Positions 1-8,853 of a DNA stretch of 64,000 nucleotides are shown here, piece by piece. The stretch is from Armatimonadota bacterium (GTDB taxonomy: Bacteria; Armatimonadota; Fimbriimonadia; Fimbriimonadales; Fimbriimonadaceae), in NCBI GenBank assembly GCA_016125185.1, contig WGMG01000006.1:868001-932000 (forward strand), read 5' to 3'. Positions within the stretch are counted from its first letter, which is position 1; each line of letters opens with the position of its first letter. Both the position numbers and the translations under genes were made by a program. Under the pieces are notes generated by a model, which was not told the origin of the DNA, did not search any database, and saw only the letters and a list, made by a program, of their open reading frames with translations.

Positions 1-47
1 CCCTCTTCCAAGAAAACGAACGTACCGCCCCATCCGCCGACGAAAGG

Positions 48-1067
48 ATGTTTGCCGATGTTGGTGCGTTGGACTGCGAGTGCGGCCAACGCCTGGAGTC
101 GGTGACCGTTGCCTACGAGACGTGGGGAAGCCTTAATGCCGACCGAAGCAATGCGGTGCTGATCTGCCACGCCTTGAGCGGGGACGCGCACGCGATCGGG
201 TGGTGGGATCGGCTCATCGGGCCCGGGAAGGCGTTTGACACAGATCGGTATTTCGTCATAGGTACCAATGCGCTCGGCGGCTGCCAGGGCACGACCGGTC
301 CGGCTTCATTGGCTCCCGACGGAAAGCCGTACGGCTCGCGATTTCCCATGATCACCATTGGCGACATGGTGGACGTGCAGGCGCGGCTCATGGACCAACT
401 CGGCATTTCGCAACTGCTGTGTGTGGCGGGCGGGTCGATGGGTGGCATGCAGGCGCTGGAGTGGACGGTGCGCTATCCTGAGCGGGTTCGAAAGGCCTTT
501 GTGACGGCGTCGTGTGCACGGCATTCGCCGATGCAGATCGCCATCAACGAGGTTGGGCGGCAGGCGATCCTGCGTGATCCTCACTATCGAGGCGGGGATT
601 ATTACGACGGAGAGCCTCCAGCGAATGGCCTGAGCGTGGCGCGGATGATCGGGCACATTTCGTTTTTAAGCAACGCGGCGTTCGAGTCCAAGTTTTCTCG
701 GCGACTGCAGGACAAGGCGGCGTTCGACATGACGTTTGGTGTCGAGTTTCAGGTGGAGAGCTACCTCAGCTATCAGGGCGACAAGTTTACGAAGCGGTTC
801 GACCCAAATTCACTCCTGCACCTGACGCGGGCGATCGATTATTACGACTGGACGGGTGTGGATCGGGCGAAGGCGGAGTTCCTGTTCGTTTCGTACACGT
901 CGGACTGGTTGTATACACCGGAACAGTCGAGCGAACTGTATCGCATGACGAGGGGGGCGGGCAAGCGGGCTTCGTACTATGACATTGACCTTCCTTACGG
1001 GCATGATGCTTTCCTCTTGGACGGTGAGCTTCAAGCGGCGCACCTGCGGGAATTTCTGGCGAGCTAA
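48..1067 (+). CDS. metX: homoserine O-acetyltransferase (MetX), start may lie upstream
   Basis: An alpha/beta-hydrolase acyltransferase that acylates the hydroxyl of L-homoserine in methionine synthesis. The nucleophile elbow GGSMGG puts the serine at residue 130, the acid Asp286 is in SYTSDWLY, and His319 is in YGHDAF, so the triad is complete. The stretch ADVGALDCECGQRL matches an internal part of typical MetX proteins, which carry another 15-20 residues before it. The reading frame is open back to base 3, so the true start is probably just outside the window. Acetyl rather than succinyl transfer is inferred from the family. The stop overlaps the stop of the next, convergent gene by 4 nt. 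Confidence 0.9.
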   Translation: MFADVGALDCECGQRLESVTVAYETWGSLNADRSNAVLICHALSGDAHAIGWWDRLIGPGKAFDTDRYFVIGTNALGGCQGTTGPASLAPDGKPYGSRFPMITIGDMVDVQARLMDQLGISQLLCVAGGSMGGMQALEWTVRYPERVRKAFVTASCARHSPMQIAINEVGRQAILRDPHYRGGDYYDGEPPANGLSVARMIGHISFLSNAAFESKFSRRLQDKAAFDMTFGVEFQVESYLSYQGDKFTKRFDPNSLLHLTRAIDYYDWTGVDRAKAEFLFVSYTSDWLYTPEQSSELYRMTRGAGKRASYYDIDLPYGHDAFLLDGELQAAHLREFLAS

Positions 1068-1372
1068 GGGGTGTTTTCCATGCGATGCGGCTTGGGGGTG
1101 TAGTTCCGGCTTTCGAGAGCATCGATCACTCGGTCGACGATGGGGCTGATCCAATCGATGTGCGAGAGTGGGCGCAGGATGAGGATGACAAGGGAGACCA
1201 GCACAGTTGCGCCGAGAACGGTGCCAAGTCCGGTCCAGAGTCCGGCCGTCATGCGGCTTCGGAAAGAACTTTGATTTTTGAGGAAGGCGGCCAACAGTTG
1301 GTTTTGGCGTTCGATCCTTTCGCTCAGTGTGTCTAGCGATTTGATGAGGCTCTTTTCCTGTTCGTCGGTCAC
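1064..1372 (-). CDS. small membrane protein, DUF5665-like
   Basis: A 102-residue protein. Residues 1-35 are a charged helix likely to form a coiled coil (LDTLSERIERQNQLLAAF), followed by a glycine-containing hydrophobic segment (GLWTGLGTVLGATVLVSL) that should span the membrane, and a polar tail. This order (amphipathic helix, then a G-rich segment reading GLGT.LGAT) is that of DUF5665 proteins, whose role is unknown. The match is from memory and moderate. It lies alone on the - strand between metX and a VOC protein and converges on metX. Confidence 0.6.
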   Translation of the reverse strand: MTDEQEKSLIKSLDTLSERIERQNQLLAAFLKNQSSFRSRMTAGLWTGLGTVLGATVLVSLVILILRPLSHIDWISPIVDRVIDALESRNYTPKPHRMENTP

Positions 1373-1431
1373 ATTGGTGTTGACGGTCCCGAAGCCATAT
1401 TCGGTTGCGCAAATCGTGATAGGATGCAGTT

Positions 1432-1866
1432 ATGGCTGGAAAATCTATTGCTCCATATCTCGTCGTCGACGATGCCAATGCGGCCATTGCCTGGTACGAG
1501 AAAGCTCTCGGCGCGACGAAAATCGACGTATCGTATGTTCCCGACAGCGAGAAAGTTATGAACGCCCAACTCATGTTGGGTTCGACTTTGTTCATGCTCA
1601 ATGATGAATTTCCTGACTACGGTTCGGTTGGGCCGAAGAAGATGGGTGGTTCTTGTGTGACCATGCACATCAATTCCGACGACGTGGACGTGGATTGGAA
1701 TCGAATTGTCGATGCGGGCGGGGAAGTCGTGATGCCGCTGGACGACATGTTTTGGGGCATGCGCTACGGCATGTTCAAGGACCCGTTCGGACACAAATGG
1801 TCCATCGGCCAGCAAACATCGAATCCGACCAAAGAAGAGATGGTGGCAGCTATGAAGTCGATGTAG
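1432..1866 (+). CDS. VOC-superfamily protein (glyoxalase/PhnB-like)
   Basis: A single-module vicinal-oxygen-chelate protein of 144 residues. It starts with the usual strand and helix (IAPYLVVDDANAAIAWYEKALGA), has the central FMLNDEFPDYG segment of PhnB-like proteins, and ends with the family's FKDPFGHKW signature. Members bind a metal and act on small molecules or bind antibiotics; the substrate cannot be read from the sequence. Its 3' end overlaps the convergent acetyltransferase gene by 17 nt. Confidence 0.85.
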   Translation: MAGKSIAPYLVVDDANAAIAWYEKALGATKIDVSYVPDSEKVMNAQLMLGSTLFMLNDEFPDYGSVGPKKMGGSCVTMHINSDDVDVDWNRIVDAGGEVVMPLDDMFWGMRYGMFKDPFGHKWSIGQQTSNPTKEEMVAAMKSM

Positions 1867-2335
1867 CGAGATCGATGAGGGCTTGTCCGGTGACACGTTG
1901 GACGGTCCATTCGTCCAACGGCACGGCTCCGATTTTTCGATAGAAGGCGATGGATGGTTCGTTCCAATCGAGGACGGACCATTCGAACCGGCCGCAGCCG
2001 CGGTCGAGAGCCAACTGGGCGAGGTGGCTCAGCATGACCTTTCCATAGCCGCGGTTGCGGTGCTCGGGCTTAATGTAAAGGTCCTCGAGGTATAGGCCGG
2101 GCTTGCCGAGGAAGGTCGAGAAGTTGTGGAAGAAGAGACAGAAGCCGACGGGGACGCCATCGGCGAACGCGAGAAGTGTTTCGGCGTAGGGGCGAGGACC
2201 GAAGAGCGCTTCGTCCAAAAGCTCCTCGGTGATGACGCACTCGTGGGCGAGCTTTTCGTATTCGGCCAGTTCGCGAATGAAGCCGGCGACGAGGTGAAGT
2301 TCGGCTTGGGTTGGTGAGCGAAGCTCAAGACTCAT
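1850..2335 (-). CDS. GNAT acetyltransferase (diamine-acetyltransferase type)
   Basis: A 161-residue Gcn5-related N-acetyltransferase. The acetyl-CoA motif A region reads YLEDLYIKPEHRNRGYGKVM, with the R/Q-x-x-G-x-G/A loop as RNRGYG, followed by WNEPSIAFYRKIGA near the C-terminus. The LEDLY strand and overall length resemble the spermidine/diamine or thialysine acetyltransferase branch, so a small amine substrate is a reasonable guess. It is the last gene of a - strand run: its start overlaps the previous acetyltransferase stop by 11 nt, suggesting coupling with it and the M32 peptidase upstream. Confidence 0.85.
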   Translation of the reverse strand: MSLELRSPTQAELHLVAGFIRELAEYEKLAHECVITEELLDEALFGPRPYAETLLAFADGVPVGFCLFFHNFSTFLGKPGLYLEDLYIKPEHRNRGYGKVMLSHLAQLALDRGCGRFEWSVLDWNEPSIAFYRKIGAVPLDEWTVQRVTGQALIDLATSTS

Positions 2336-2927
2336 ACTTTATTAGCCTCTCTTCCAAGCCAGCTTTGACGGCGGGCCACTCTTCTCGCAAGATGCCGTAA
2401 TAGGCGGTGTCGCGCATCTCGCCGAATTGATTGAGACGGTGCTTGCGGAGGGTGCCTTCGTACACGGCGCCAAGCTTCTGTATCGCGGCTTTGGAGTGCT
2501 CGTTACGGTTGTCGCACTTGATCGTGACTTTGGCGCAACCCAACTGCTCGAAAGCGTAGCCCAGGAGCAAGAGTTTGCATTCGGGATTGACGAACGTGCC
2601 CCGCCATTCGGGGGCGTACCAGGTCATTCCGATTTCGACATGGTCGTCTTCGGGACGAATGTCGAGGTAGCAGGAGGAGCCGACGACTTGGCCGGTTTCG
2701 AGGAGTTCGCAAGCGAAGCCCAGCGTAATGGGCGAATTGAGCATGAACCCGACGAAGGGTTCGAACCCGGCTTCCGACTGTTCGGTCGGGATGGAAGTCA
2801 CGTAGTAGCGAAACGTCTCGATCGGAGTGATCGACGCGAAGGTAGCGGCGTCCGACGCAACGACGGGTCGGAGCCGAACGTGCTTACCGATGAGCGTGGG
2901 CGGATTCGACTTGGGGTGCGCGATCAT
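2325..2927 (-). CDS. GNAT acetyltransferase (RimJ/RimL-like)
   Basis: About 200 residues from an ATG at 2927, chosen because it overlaps the upstream peptidase stop as ATGA. A longer in-frame start exists but lies inside that peptidase gene. The protein has the RimJ/RimL layout: an N-terminal LIGKHVRLRPV strand, a central VEIGMTWYAPEWRGTFVNPE, then IKCDNRNEHSKAAIQKLGA and a charged GTLRKHRLNQFGEMRDT hairpin. Such enzymes acetylate N-terminal amines of proteins or small amines. The substrate is unknown. It sits between two likely co-transcribed genes. Confidence 0.85.
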   Translation of the reverse strand: MIAHPKSNPPTLIGKHVRLRPVVASDAATFASITPIETFRYYVTSIPTEQSEAGFEPFVGFMLNSPITLGFACELLETGQVVGSSCYLDIRPEDDHVEIGMTWYAPEWRGTFVNPECKLLLLGYAFEQLGCAKVTIKCDNRNEHSKAAIQKLGAVYEGTLRKHRLNQFGEMRDTAYYGILREEWPAVKAGLEERLIKYES

Positions 2928-4408
2928 TTCAGGTCGTAGATCGCCGAGAATTTCTCGGTTGCATAGTTGAGCCACGGCTGGGCGTTCATCGGCTCGCCGA
3001 CAACGTGTTCGATGAGTTCCTTCGGACGCATCATGCGCCCATAGCCGTAGACTCGTTCCACGAGCCAATCGAGAATGGCGCGGTACGAGCCGGATTGAAT
3101 CTGCTGGTCAACATCGGGAATGTCTTCGCGCAGGCGGTTCCAGATTTGCACGCCAATCAGGTTGCCATAGCTGTAGGTTGGGAAGTAGCCAACCGAGCCG
3201 CGGCTCCAGTGGACGTCTTGCAGACACCCTTCGGCGTCGGTGGCGGGGCGAACGCCGATGTACTCTTCGTACTTGGAGTTCCAGGCCTCGGGGAGGTCTT
3301 TGACGTCCAACTGCTTGGTGACGAGGGCGACCTCCAACTCGAACCGGATGAGGATATGAAGGTTATAGTGCAGTTCGTCGGAGCCAACGCGGATGAGGCC
3401 GGGTTCGACCTTGTTGTAGGCACGCCAGAACTGGTCGGTGTCGACCTCCTTGAAGAACGCAAACTGTTCTCGGAACCAAATCCAGAAGAAGTCCCAAAAT
3501 TCGCGGCTGCGGCCGACGACGTTCTCCCACGTTCGGCTTTGGGATTCATGAACGGCAAGGCTGACGCCGCCGCGAAGGGACGTGAATTCCCAGTCTGGAC
3601 GTTGGTTCTGTTCATATAGGCCGTGCCCCATCTCGTGCAGAGTGGACGAGACGACACCTCGGAAGTGCTCGCTGGGCCGGGTGGTCATACGCACGTCGCG
3701 CGACGAAAGGTTGGTGCAAAAGGCGTTGGCGGCGATGTCCAGGCGGCCGCAGTCGAGGCTGAAGCCGATCTGGTTGATGATCCGCTCCATCGCCATACGG
3801 AGCTTGGTCTGATCCCAATCGCGGATGAGGAAGCTATCGTCGATGGGGCGGCCCTCTTCGCGGATGCGTCGAACGAGGTCGATGGTGGGAGCTTTCAGCG
3901 CTCCTAGCGTCTTGACAGCTTCGGCGTGGGTAGAGCCTTCCTCATAGATGTCGATGAGGGCGTCGTAGATGTGATCCTTGTATCCGAGCAGCGTGGCGGT
4001 TTCGCGGGCAATATCGAACAGCTCCCGGTAGTGAGGGATCATGGAGGGGAAGTCGTTGGCTTCCCGGCTCTTGCGCCACTGCTGGTAGGCGGCGCTGCTG
4101 GCCATGGCTTTGCGCTGGACGAGGGAGGTCGGCAGCTTTTTGGCCTTGGCGATGTCGTTTCGGAGTACCCGCAATTGAACGGCTTCGAAGTCCGATGCCT
4201 CGGTGAGGGCCTTCTCGACGAGTTCGGACAGGCGGTCTGAGGTCAGAATCTGGTGTTCGAGCTTTGTGAGGCGAAGGAGATGGTTGCCGCGGGCTCGCTG
4301 GCCGCCCGTCGGCATCAACACTTGTTGGTCCCAGTTGAGGAGGCTTAATGCCGCGCGAATGGACCTCGTGTCCTGATAGAGGCTCGCCACCTCGTCGTAA
4401 GACCGCAT
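2924..4408 (-). CDS. M32 family metallocarboxypeptidase (Taq type)
   Basis: A 494-residue zinc carboxypeptidase of family M32, which removes C-terminal residues from peptides in the cytoplasm. The zinc motif HEMGH is at 258-262 and the third ligand Glu288 is in VHESQSR, both typical of the family; length is normal and there is no signal peptide. Other family signatures include NWDQQVLMP near residue 25 and DVHWSRGSVGYFPTYSYGN toward the C-terminus. It is the first gene of a three-gene - strand run with two GNAT proteins. Confidence 0.95.
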   Translation of the reverse strand: MRSYDEVASLYQDTRSIRAALSLLNWDQQVLMPTGGQRARGNHLLRLTKLEHQILTSDRLSELVEKALTEASDFEAVQLRVLRNDIAKAKKLPTSLVQRKAMASSAAYQQWRKSREANDFPSMIPHYRELFDIARETATLLGYKDHIYDALIDIYEEGSTHAEAVKTLGALKAPTIDLVRRIREEGRPIDDSFLIRDWDQTKLRMAMERIINQIGFSLDCGRLDIAANAFCTNLSSRDVRMTTRPSEHFRGVVSSTLHEMGHGLYEQNQRPDWEFTSLRGGVSLAVHESQSRTWENVVGRSREFWDFFWIWFREQFAFFKEVDTDQFWRAYNKVEPGLIRVGSDELHYNLHILIRFELEVALVTKQLDVKDLPEAWNSKYEEYIGVRPATDAEGCLQDVHWSRGSVGYFPTYSYGNLIGVQIWNRLREDIPDVDQQIQSGSYRAILDWLVERVYGYGRMMRPKELIEHVVGEPMNAQPWLNYATEKFSAIYDLK

Positions 4409-4431
4409 CCGGCTAGTTTATCCGACTGAGC

Positions 4432-4671
4432 TTAGATGTTAAAGCCCAAGTTGTCGAGGATTGTGCGGGTTGTGATCTGTTCCGTCTGCTCTTCGACGAT
4501 ATCGCTCGACTTGAGGGCGTCCAGACTGCAGTTGGTGGTTCGCTCGCGAACTCGACAGTCTTCGCATTCGGTTCGGTGTCGCTCAAGGAATTCGGTTTCC
4601 TCAACGGTTAGGTCTCGGTCTCGCTTCTCGCGAACGAGGTTCCCAAATACGTAGCAACGAAGTCTTAACAT
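4432..4671 (-). CDS. small zinc-finger anti-sigma factor candidate
   Basis: A 79-residue protein whose start overlaps the end of the ECF sigma gene by 7 nt. It contains ERHRTECEDCRVRE, an H-x3-C-x2-C pattern at His32, Cys36 and Cys39, the core of the ZAS zinc-binding anti-sigma domain. It has no membrane segment, so it would be a soluble cytoplasmic regulator, possibly redox-sensitive. The extra cysteines (Cys6 and Cys48) are notable. Assignment rests on the motif plus the sigma-gene overlap. Confidence 0.7.
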   Translation of the reverse strand: MLRLRCYVFGNLVREKRDRDLTVEETEFLERHRTECEDCRVRERTTNCSLDALKSSDIVEEQTEQITTRTILDNLGFNI

Positions 4672-5216
4672 TCTAAACCTACCTCCTGTATCCAGACCTT
4701 TCGGAAGCGCTCTCGCGCAAAGTGTAACCTTGATCGTACCGTACCTACAGGGATTTTGAGCATATCCGCTATCTCGTTATAGTCAAAATCATGTATTTCT
4801 CTCAGGAGAAGAATGGTCCGCATCTGGGGATTTAGCATCTCCAGCGCCTTTTCGACACAAATCTTCGAATCGACATCGACGGGCAATTGGGCCTCTTCGC
4901 GAATCTCTGACACTAGGCATGACCGTCTTTTTCGTAACCGATCGAGGCACTGGCGCGTCGCTATCCTGTAGAGGTAGTTCTTGAAGGAACAATCAGATCG
5001 AATGTGATGTATTCTCTGGTAAGCGCGCAAAAATGAATCTTGAACGACATCTTCGGCCTCATTGCTATCGCGGAGGATGGTTGTCGCAACCGAAATGATG
5101 CCTGCTCGGTGGATTTCAATCAACCTGGACAGCGCCTCGACGTCACCTTTTTGGACTCGCTCGACAAGAGCGCTTTCGGTGGCTCGTAAATCTAGGGCTG
5201 GATTGACTACCGACAT
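4665..5216 (-). CDS. ECF-type RNA polymerase sigma factor
   Basis: A 183-residue sigma-70 family factor with region 2 (DVVQDSFLRAYQRIHHIR ... FKNYLYRIATRQCLDRLRKR) and region 4 (LLREIHDFDYNEIADMLKIP, then GTVRSRLHFARERFRK), and no region 3, which defines the extracytoplasmic-function group. A strong Shine-Dalgarno (AAAGGAGATAA) precedes the ATG. It overlaps the downstream zinc-finger gene and is divergent from the LptD-like gene 67 bp away, so it may respond to envelope or redox stress. That role is inference. Confidence 0.93.
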   Translation of the reverse strand: MSVVNPALDLRATESALVERVQKGDVEALSRLIEIHRAGIISVATTILRDSNEAEDVVQDSFLRAYQRIHHIRSDCSFKNYLYRIATRQCLDRLRKRRSCLVSEIREEAQLPVDVDSKICVEKALEMLNPQMRTILLLREIHDFDYNEIADMLKIPVGTVRSRLHFARERFRKVWIQEVGLEC

Positions 5217-5283
5217 TTATCTCCTTTATACGCCATTGCCTGGAAGAATTACTAAAATTTTGGCAACATCTGCCTAGAAACTT

Positions 5284-6912
5284 ATGCCTTTTCCTCTCTA
5301 TATTCTGCCAGACCTCAGTCGATCGGGCTTGATGCATCAGGGGACACCTGGCGACGACCTGGTCATCGTGAACAGGGAGGCAGAGGCGGACCAGAAGGGC
5401 GGATACATCATCTATCGGGGTGGAGTGGAAGCCACTTACGGCGTGACGAAGTTGACGACGGACACTCTGATCGTTCGCCGTGGCAACAAGGGAGATCCCC
5501 CGATTGAAGTCAAAGATGGCGATAAGACCTATACATTACGCCCAATGGAGGCGGTGGCGGTCGGAAAGGTTTTGCTGGTGGACCCGGCAGGGACAATTCA
5601 GGCGAAGAACCTTTGGTTCACGTGGGATCCCGATCGTCGCGCGGCGATGGACGAGGTCGTGGGGCAGGGCGATTCGGTCGATGTCCACATCGCTAACTTC
5701 TCGATTCGGGCCGATAAAATGTCGCAATCGCTGAAGGGCATCGACTTCAGTCATGTGCAGGTTTCCACCAGCGGTTGGAAGCATCCTTATTTCAAATTCG
5801 ATGCGAGATCGGTTTTCATCGAGCCCGGTAAAAGGGGGACAGCACGGTCGGTGCGACTCTCTCTGCTCGGGGCGACGCTGCCAGCGATTCCACTGTTCCG
5901 ATTTACCCTCGACCCGAGAGCGAACGGCTCTCAGATTCCGCGGGTTGGATTGCGTCAGGGTTCGGGGATCGGTATGTCGTGGGGCGGGGACTTTGTCACC
6001 AGCGACTCGACCGATATTTCCACCGCGGTCAACGCGTATCCGAAGGTCCAGCCGACGTATCTGCTTTCGTACGGGAAGTCATTCGTTCCCGCCGAGCGCG
6101 CGGCGGAAAATCAATTTAGAGTGTACGATCCGTTCGGTGAGCGCTCCGACTACTCGTTCTTCGGAAACATCTACACGAATAGCATCGAGCGCGCGTACGA
6201 GGGATTACGGACAGAGAAGGACCTCTTCTCGGTCGGCACGTTCTACAACTACCACACACTAGGACGGCAGAGCGACGATAAGATCAGCTACTCGCGGCCG
6301 ATCGAGATTGGTTATTCGCGAGGTGGCCCTTCCGGCGCTTGGGGCTATATGGTGCAGGCCAAGGCGATGCGCGTGCTGGAAGAAGGCGCTCATGCCGGCA
6401 ATCGGCTTTCTTTGCAAGGAAACTTCTTTACCCCGCTGATGCGCAAGGGCAAACTCGTCGGAGGGGCACGGATCGACGGTCAGGCTCGGCTAGACGCCAG
6501 TTCGTCCGGGTATTTAGGCGGGGAGGGTGGCTTCACCTATGAAGCCTCGAAAGACTTCAATCTCAGTGCCGGTGCTTACGGTTATCGCAACTTTGGAACC
6601 CCGCTTTACGTGGGTGACCACTTCCTGACGGATCAAGGCTTTGTCGTTCGCGGCGACATTTTTGGGAATTCCACTAACTTCTCGATCATGTTCCGCTACG
6701 ACCCGACGCAGGGGTGGTTTGATCGCGAGTATCGATTCTCGCAGGTGGTCGGCCCCATCGAGCCCGTCATCGTATACCGTGCGTCGCCGCACCAGTACCA
6801 ACTCGGATTCCGCTTTAGGACGCAAGATCTTGCACGAATGCTCGAACGAAGGAAGCTGGAACGTGATAAAACTTCGAAGAGCGATCAAACGTCCGGCGGA
6901 GGATCCGAATGA
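5284..6912 (+). CDS. LptD/OstA-like outer-membrane beta-barrel protein
   Basis: A 542-residue protein. The N-terminal part (YIIYRGGVEATYGVTKLTTD, then AKNLWFTWD) resembles the OstA/LptA-type beta-jellyroll seen in LptD. The rest alternates polar and aromatic residues in strand-like runs (SYGKSFVP, SFFGNIYTNSIERAY) and ends FGFRFRTQDL-like, as outer-membrane barrels do. This suggests lipopolysaccharide or lipid export to the outer membrane. An in-frame stop at 5275 fixes the start, yet there is no convincing signal peptide, which is odd for a barrel. Its stop overlaps the next gene as ATGA. Confidence 0.6.
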   Translation: MPFPLYILPDLSRSGLMHQGTPGDDLVIVNREAEADQKGGYIIYRGGVEATYGVTKLTTDTLIVRRGNKGDPPIEVKDGDKTYTLRPMEAVAVGKVLLVDPAGTIQAKNLWFTWDPDRRAAMDEVVGQGDSVDVHIANFSIRADKMSQSLKGIDFSHVQVSTSGWKHPYFKFDARSVFIEPGKRGTARSVRLSLLGATLPAIPLFRFTLDPRANGSQIPRVGLRQGSGIGMSWGGDFVTSDSTDISTAVNAYPKVQPTYLLSYGKSFVPAERAAENQFRVYDPFGERSDYSFFGNIYTNSIERAYEGLRTEKDLFSVGTFYNYHTLGRQSDDKISYSRPIEIGYSRGGPSGAWGYMVQAKAMRVLEEGAHAGNRLSLQGNFFTPLMRKGKLVGGARIDGQARLDASSSGYLGGEGGFTYEASKDFNLSAGAYGYRNFGTPLYVGDHFLTDQGFVVRGDIFGNSTNFSIMFRYDPTQGWFDREYRFSQVVGPIEPVIVYRASPHQYQLGFRFRTQDLARMLERRKLERDKTSKSDQTSGGGSE

Positions 6913-8792
6913 GCTACACCTTTTCGAAAGAGAACTGTCGAAACTTCGAAGCGTCGAGCAGCCAAGAATGGCTGCTGACCAATGGCATCGGCGGTTTTGC
7001 CATGGGCACGATCTCCGGGGCGAATACGCGTCGGTACCACGGCCTGCTGGTCGCGGCTCTGAACCCTCCCACGGGACGGACCATGATCTTTGCCGCCTGC
7101 GATGCATTTGCAGTTTCGGGCAAGAAGAAGATTCCCTTGAGTTCGAACCAATATCCTGGAGCGATTTATCCGGGCGGATTCCAGCAGATGACTTCGGCCG
7201 AAGTGGACCAAGAGGTCCGGTGGACCTTTGCCGGAGAGGGCATGGAGGTGGAAAAGGTCATTTCGATCGAGCCCGGGCACAACCTGGTCCGGCTGGAGTT
7301 TCGGAACCTGGGCAAGAAAGGCGTGGTGATTCAACTTCAGCCGCTGATCTGCTTCCGCGACTTCCATGCGAACTTTTCCGAGCGAGACGACTTTCCGACT
7401 CAGGTGGAGTATCACGCCGAAGAGACGGTGATTGACGAAGGTGGGCACACGATCGTCTTGCAACACAAGGACGCTTTGCGGCGACCGGTTCACGGTTGGT
7501 ACTACCGATTCGAACATGAGCGGGAAGTCGATCGGGGATTGGACCCTCGCGACGACCTTTACTGTCCCTGCGATCTGGAGTTCCAGGTTGCGCCGGGTGC
7601 ATCGTGTTTTCTGACGGCCTACGTGGACACTACAGATGCGGTTGACTTTGGGCCTCGAACAGGAGACGCGGCCACGTTGGTTCAGAGGCTGGAGGAAGCG
7701 GCGGAAAAGTTCCTGGTTCAAACCAAGACGCGGTCATCGATTTTGGCTGGTTACCCGTGGTTTAGTGACTGGGGCCGCGACACGATGATTTCGATTCCGG
7801 GCGTGTGCCTCGCCACCGGGAAAGCGGACATAGCGCGGCAAATCTTGCGGGACTATGCTTCGCAGATGGAACACGGTCTGATTCCGAACCGGTTTGTGGA
7901 GCGCGGCGAGAAGGCGGACTACAACACAGTCGATGCGACCCTCTGGTTTGCCAACTGCGTGTATCTCACTCTCGATCAGGCATGGGACAAGGGTTTTGCC
8001 GAGGAGATGTACGCCAAGATTCAAGAGTCGATTCGGTACCACCGGCACGGCACGCTCTTCGGAATTCACGTTGACCCGGCCGACGGCCTTCTGGCGCAAG
8101 GCGAGCCGGGCGTTCAGCTCACGTGGATGGATGCCAAAATTGGCGACTGGGTGGTAACGCCCCGCCATGGTAAGCCGGTGGAGATCAATGGATTGTGGAT
8201 CAACATGCTCCACGTCGCGGCTTGGCTTGCGGAGAAGCTCGGCGACGACACCAGCCAGTTTCTGACCCTCGCCAAGCTCGCCAAGAAGAACTTTGAGGAA
8301 AAGTTTTGGCATGACGGCGTGAAGTACTACCTCGACACGGTGGAACCGAACGACGCGTCGCTTCGCCCGAATCAGGTCATCGCGATGAGCCTGCCGTTCA
8401 CGCCTTGCGATCCCAAACATATCAAGACGGCCCTGAAGGCGGTCGAACGAGAATTGCTGACGCCGGTTGGCTTGCGGACGCTTTCGCCAGAGGATCCTAG
8501 TTACCACGGCAAGTTCAAGGGGCCGATGCGGCAGTTGGATGAGGCGTACCACCAGGGCACGGTTTGGCCCTGGCTGTTTGGGCCCTACATCCGCGCCTTC
8601 GTGAAGGCGGGCGGGAGCGCGGCGGCGGCCAAGAAGCGGCTTGCCAATGTAACTCACATGTTGACGGAATACGGAATCGGCGGCATCGCAGAATGCTATG
8701 ATGGAGATGCCCCCCACGCTCCGGGCGGGTGTCCTTGGCAGGCGTGGTCGGTAGCCGAAATCCTTTGGGTTCTCAAGAACGTCGCCCGCTGA
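6909..8792 (+). CDS. glycogen debranching enzyme (amylo-alpha-1,6-glucosidase, GH133)
   Basis: A 627-residue bacterial/archaeal-type debranching enzyme that hydrolyses alpha-1,6 branches of glycogen. The N-terminal beta domain starts with EWLLTNGIGGFAMGTISGAN and TRRYHGLLVAA, classic for GDE_N. The C-terminal (alpha/alpha)6 domain begins near SSILAGYPWFSDWGRDTMIS and runs through LDEAYHQGTVWPWLFGPYI to GGCPWQAWSVAEILW. Length and domain order are normal. It overlaps the LptD-like gene by 4 nt, so the two are probably co-translated, although they have no obvious functional link. Confidence 0.95.
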   Translation: MSYTFSKENCRNFEASSSQEWLLTNGIGGFAMGTISGANTRRYHGLLVAALNPPTGRTMIFAACDAFAVSGKKKIPLSSNQYPGAIYPGGFQQMTSAEVDQEVRWTFAGEGMEVEKVISIEPGHNLVRLEFRNLGKKGVVIQLQPLICFRDFHANFSERDDFPTQVEYHAEETVIDEGGHTIVLQHKDALRRPVHGWYYRFEHEREVDRGLDPRDDLYCPCDLEFQVAPGASCFLTAYVDTTDAVDFGPRTGDAATLVQRLEEAAEKFLVQTKTRSSILAGYPWFSDWGRDTMISIPGVCLATGKADIARQILRDYASQMEHGLIPNRFVERGEKADYNTVDATLWFANCVYLTLDQAWDKGFAEEMYAKIQESIRYHRHGTLFGIHVDPADGLLAQGEPGVQLTWMDAKIGDWVVTPRHGKPVEINGLWINMLHVAAWLAEKLGDDTSQFLTLAKLAKKNFEEKFWHDGVKYYLDTVEPNDASLRPNQVIAMSLPFTPCDPKHIKTALKAVERELLTPVGLRTLSPEDPSYHGKFKGPMRQLDEAYHQGTVWPWLFGPYIRAFVKAGGSAAAAKKRLANVTHMLTEYGIGGIAECYDGDAPHAPGGCPWQAWSVAEILWVLKNVAR

Positions 8793-8853
8793 CAACCCGA
8801 AAAACGGCGATGCTAATGCGGGCGTAGAACCGTCTGTTCCTTGCCCCACAACT

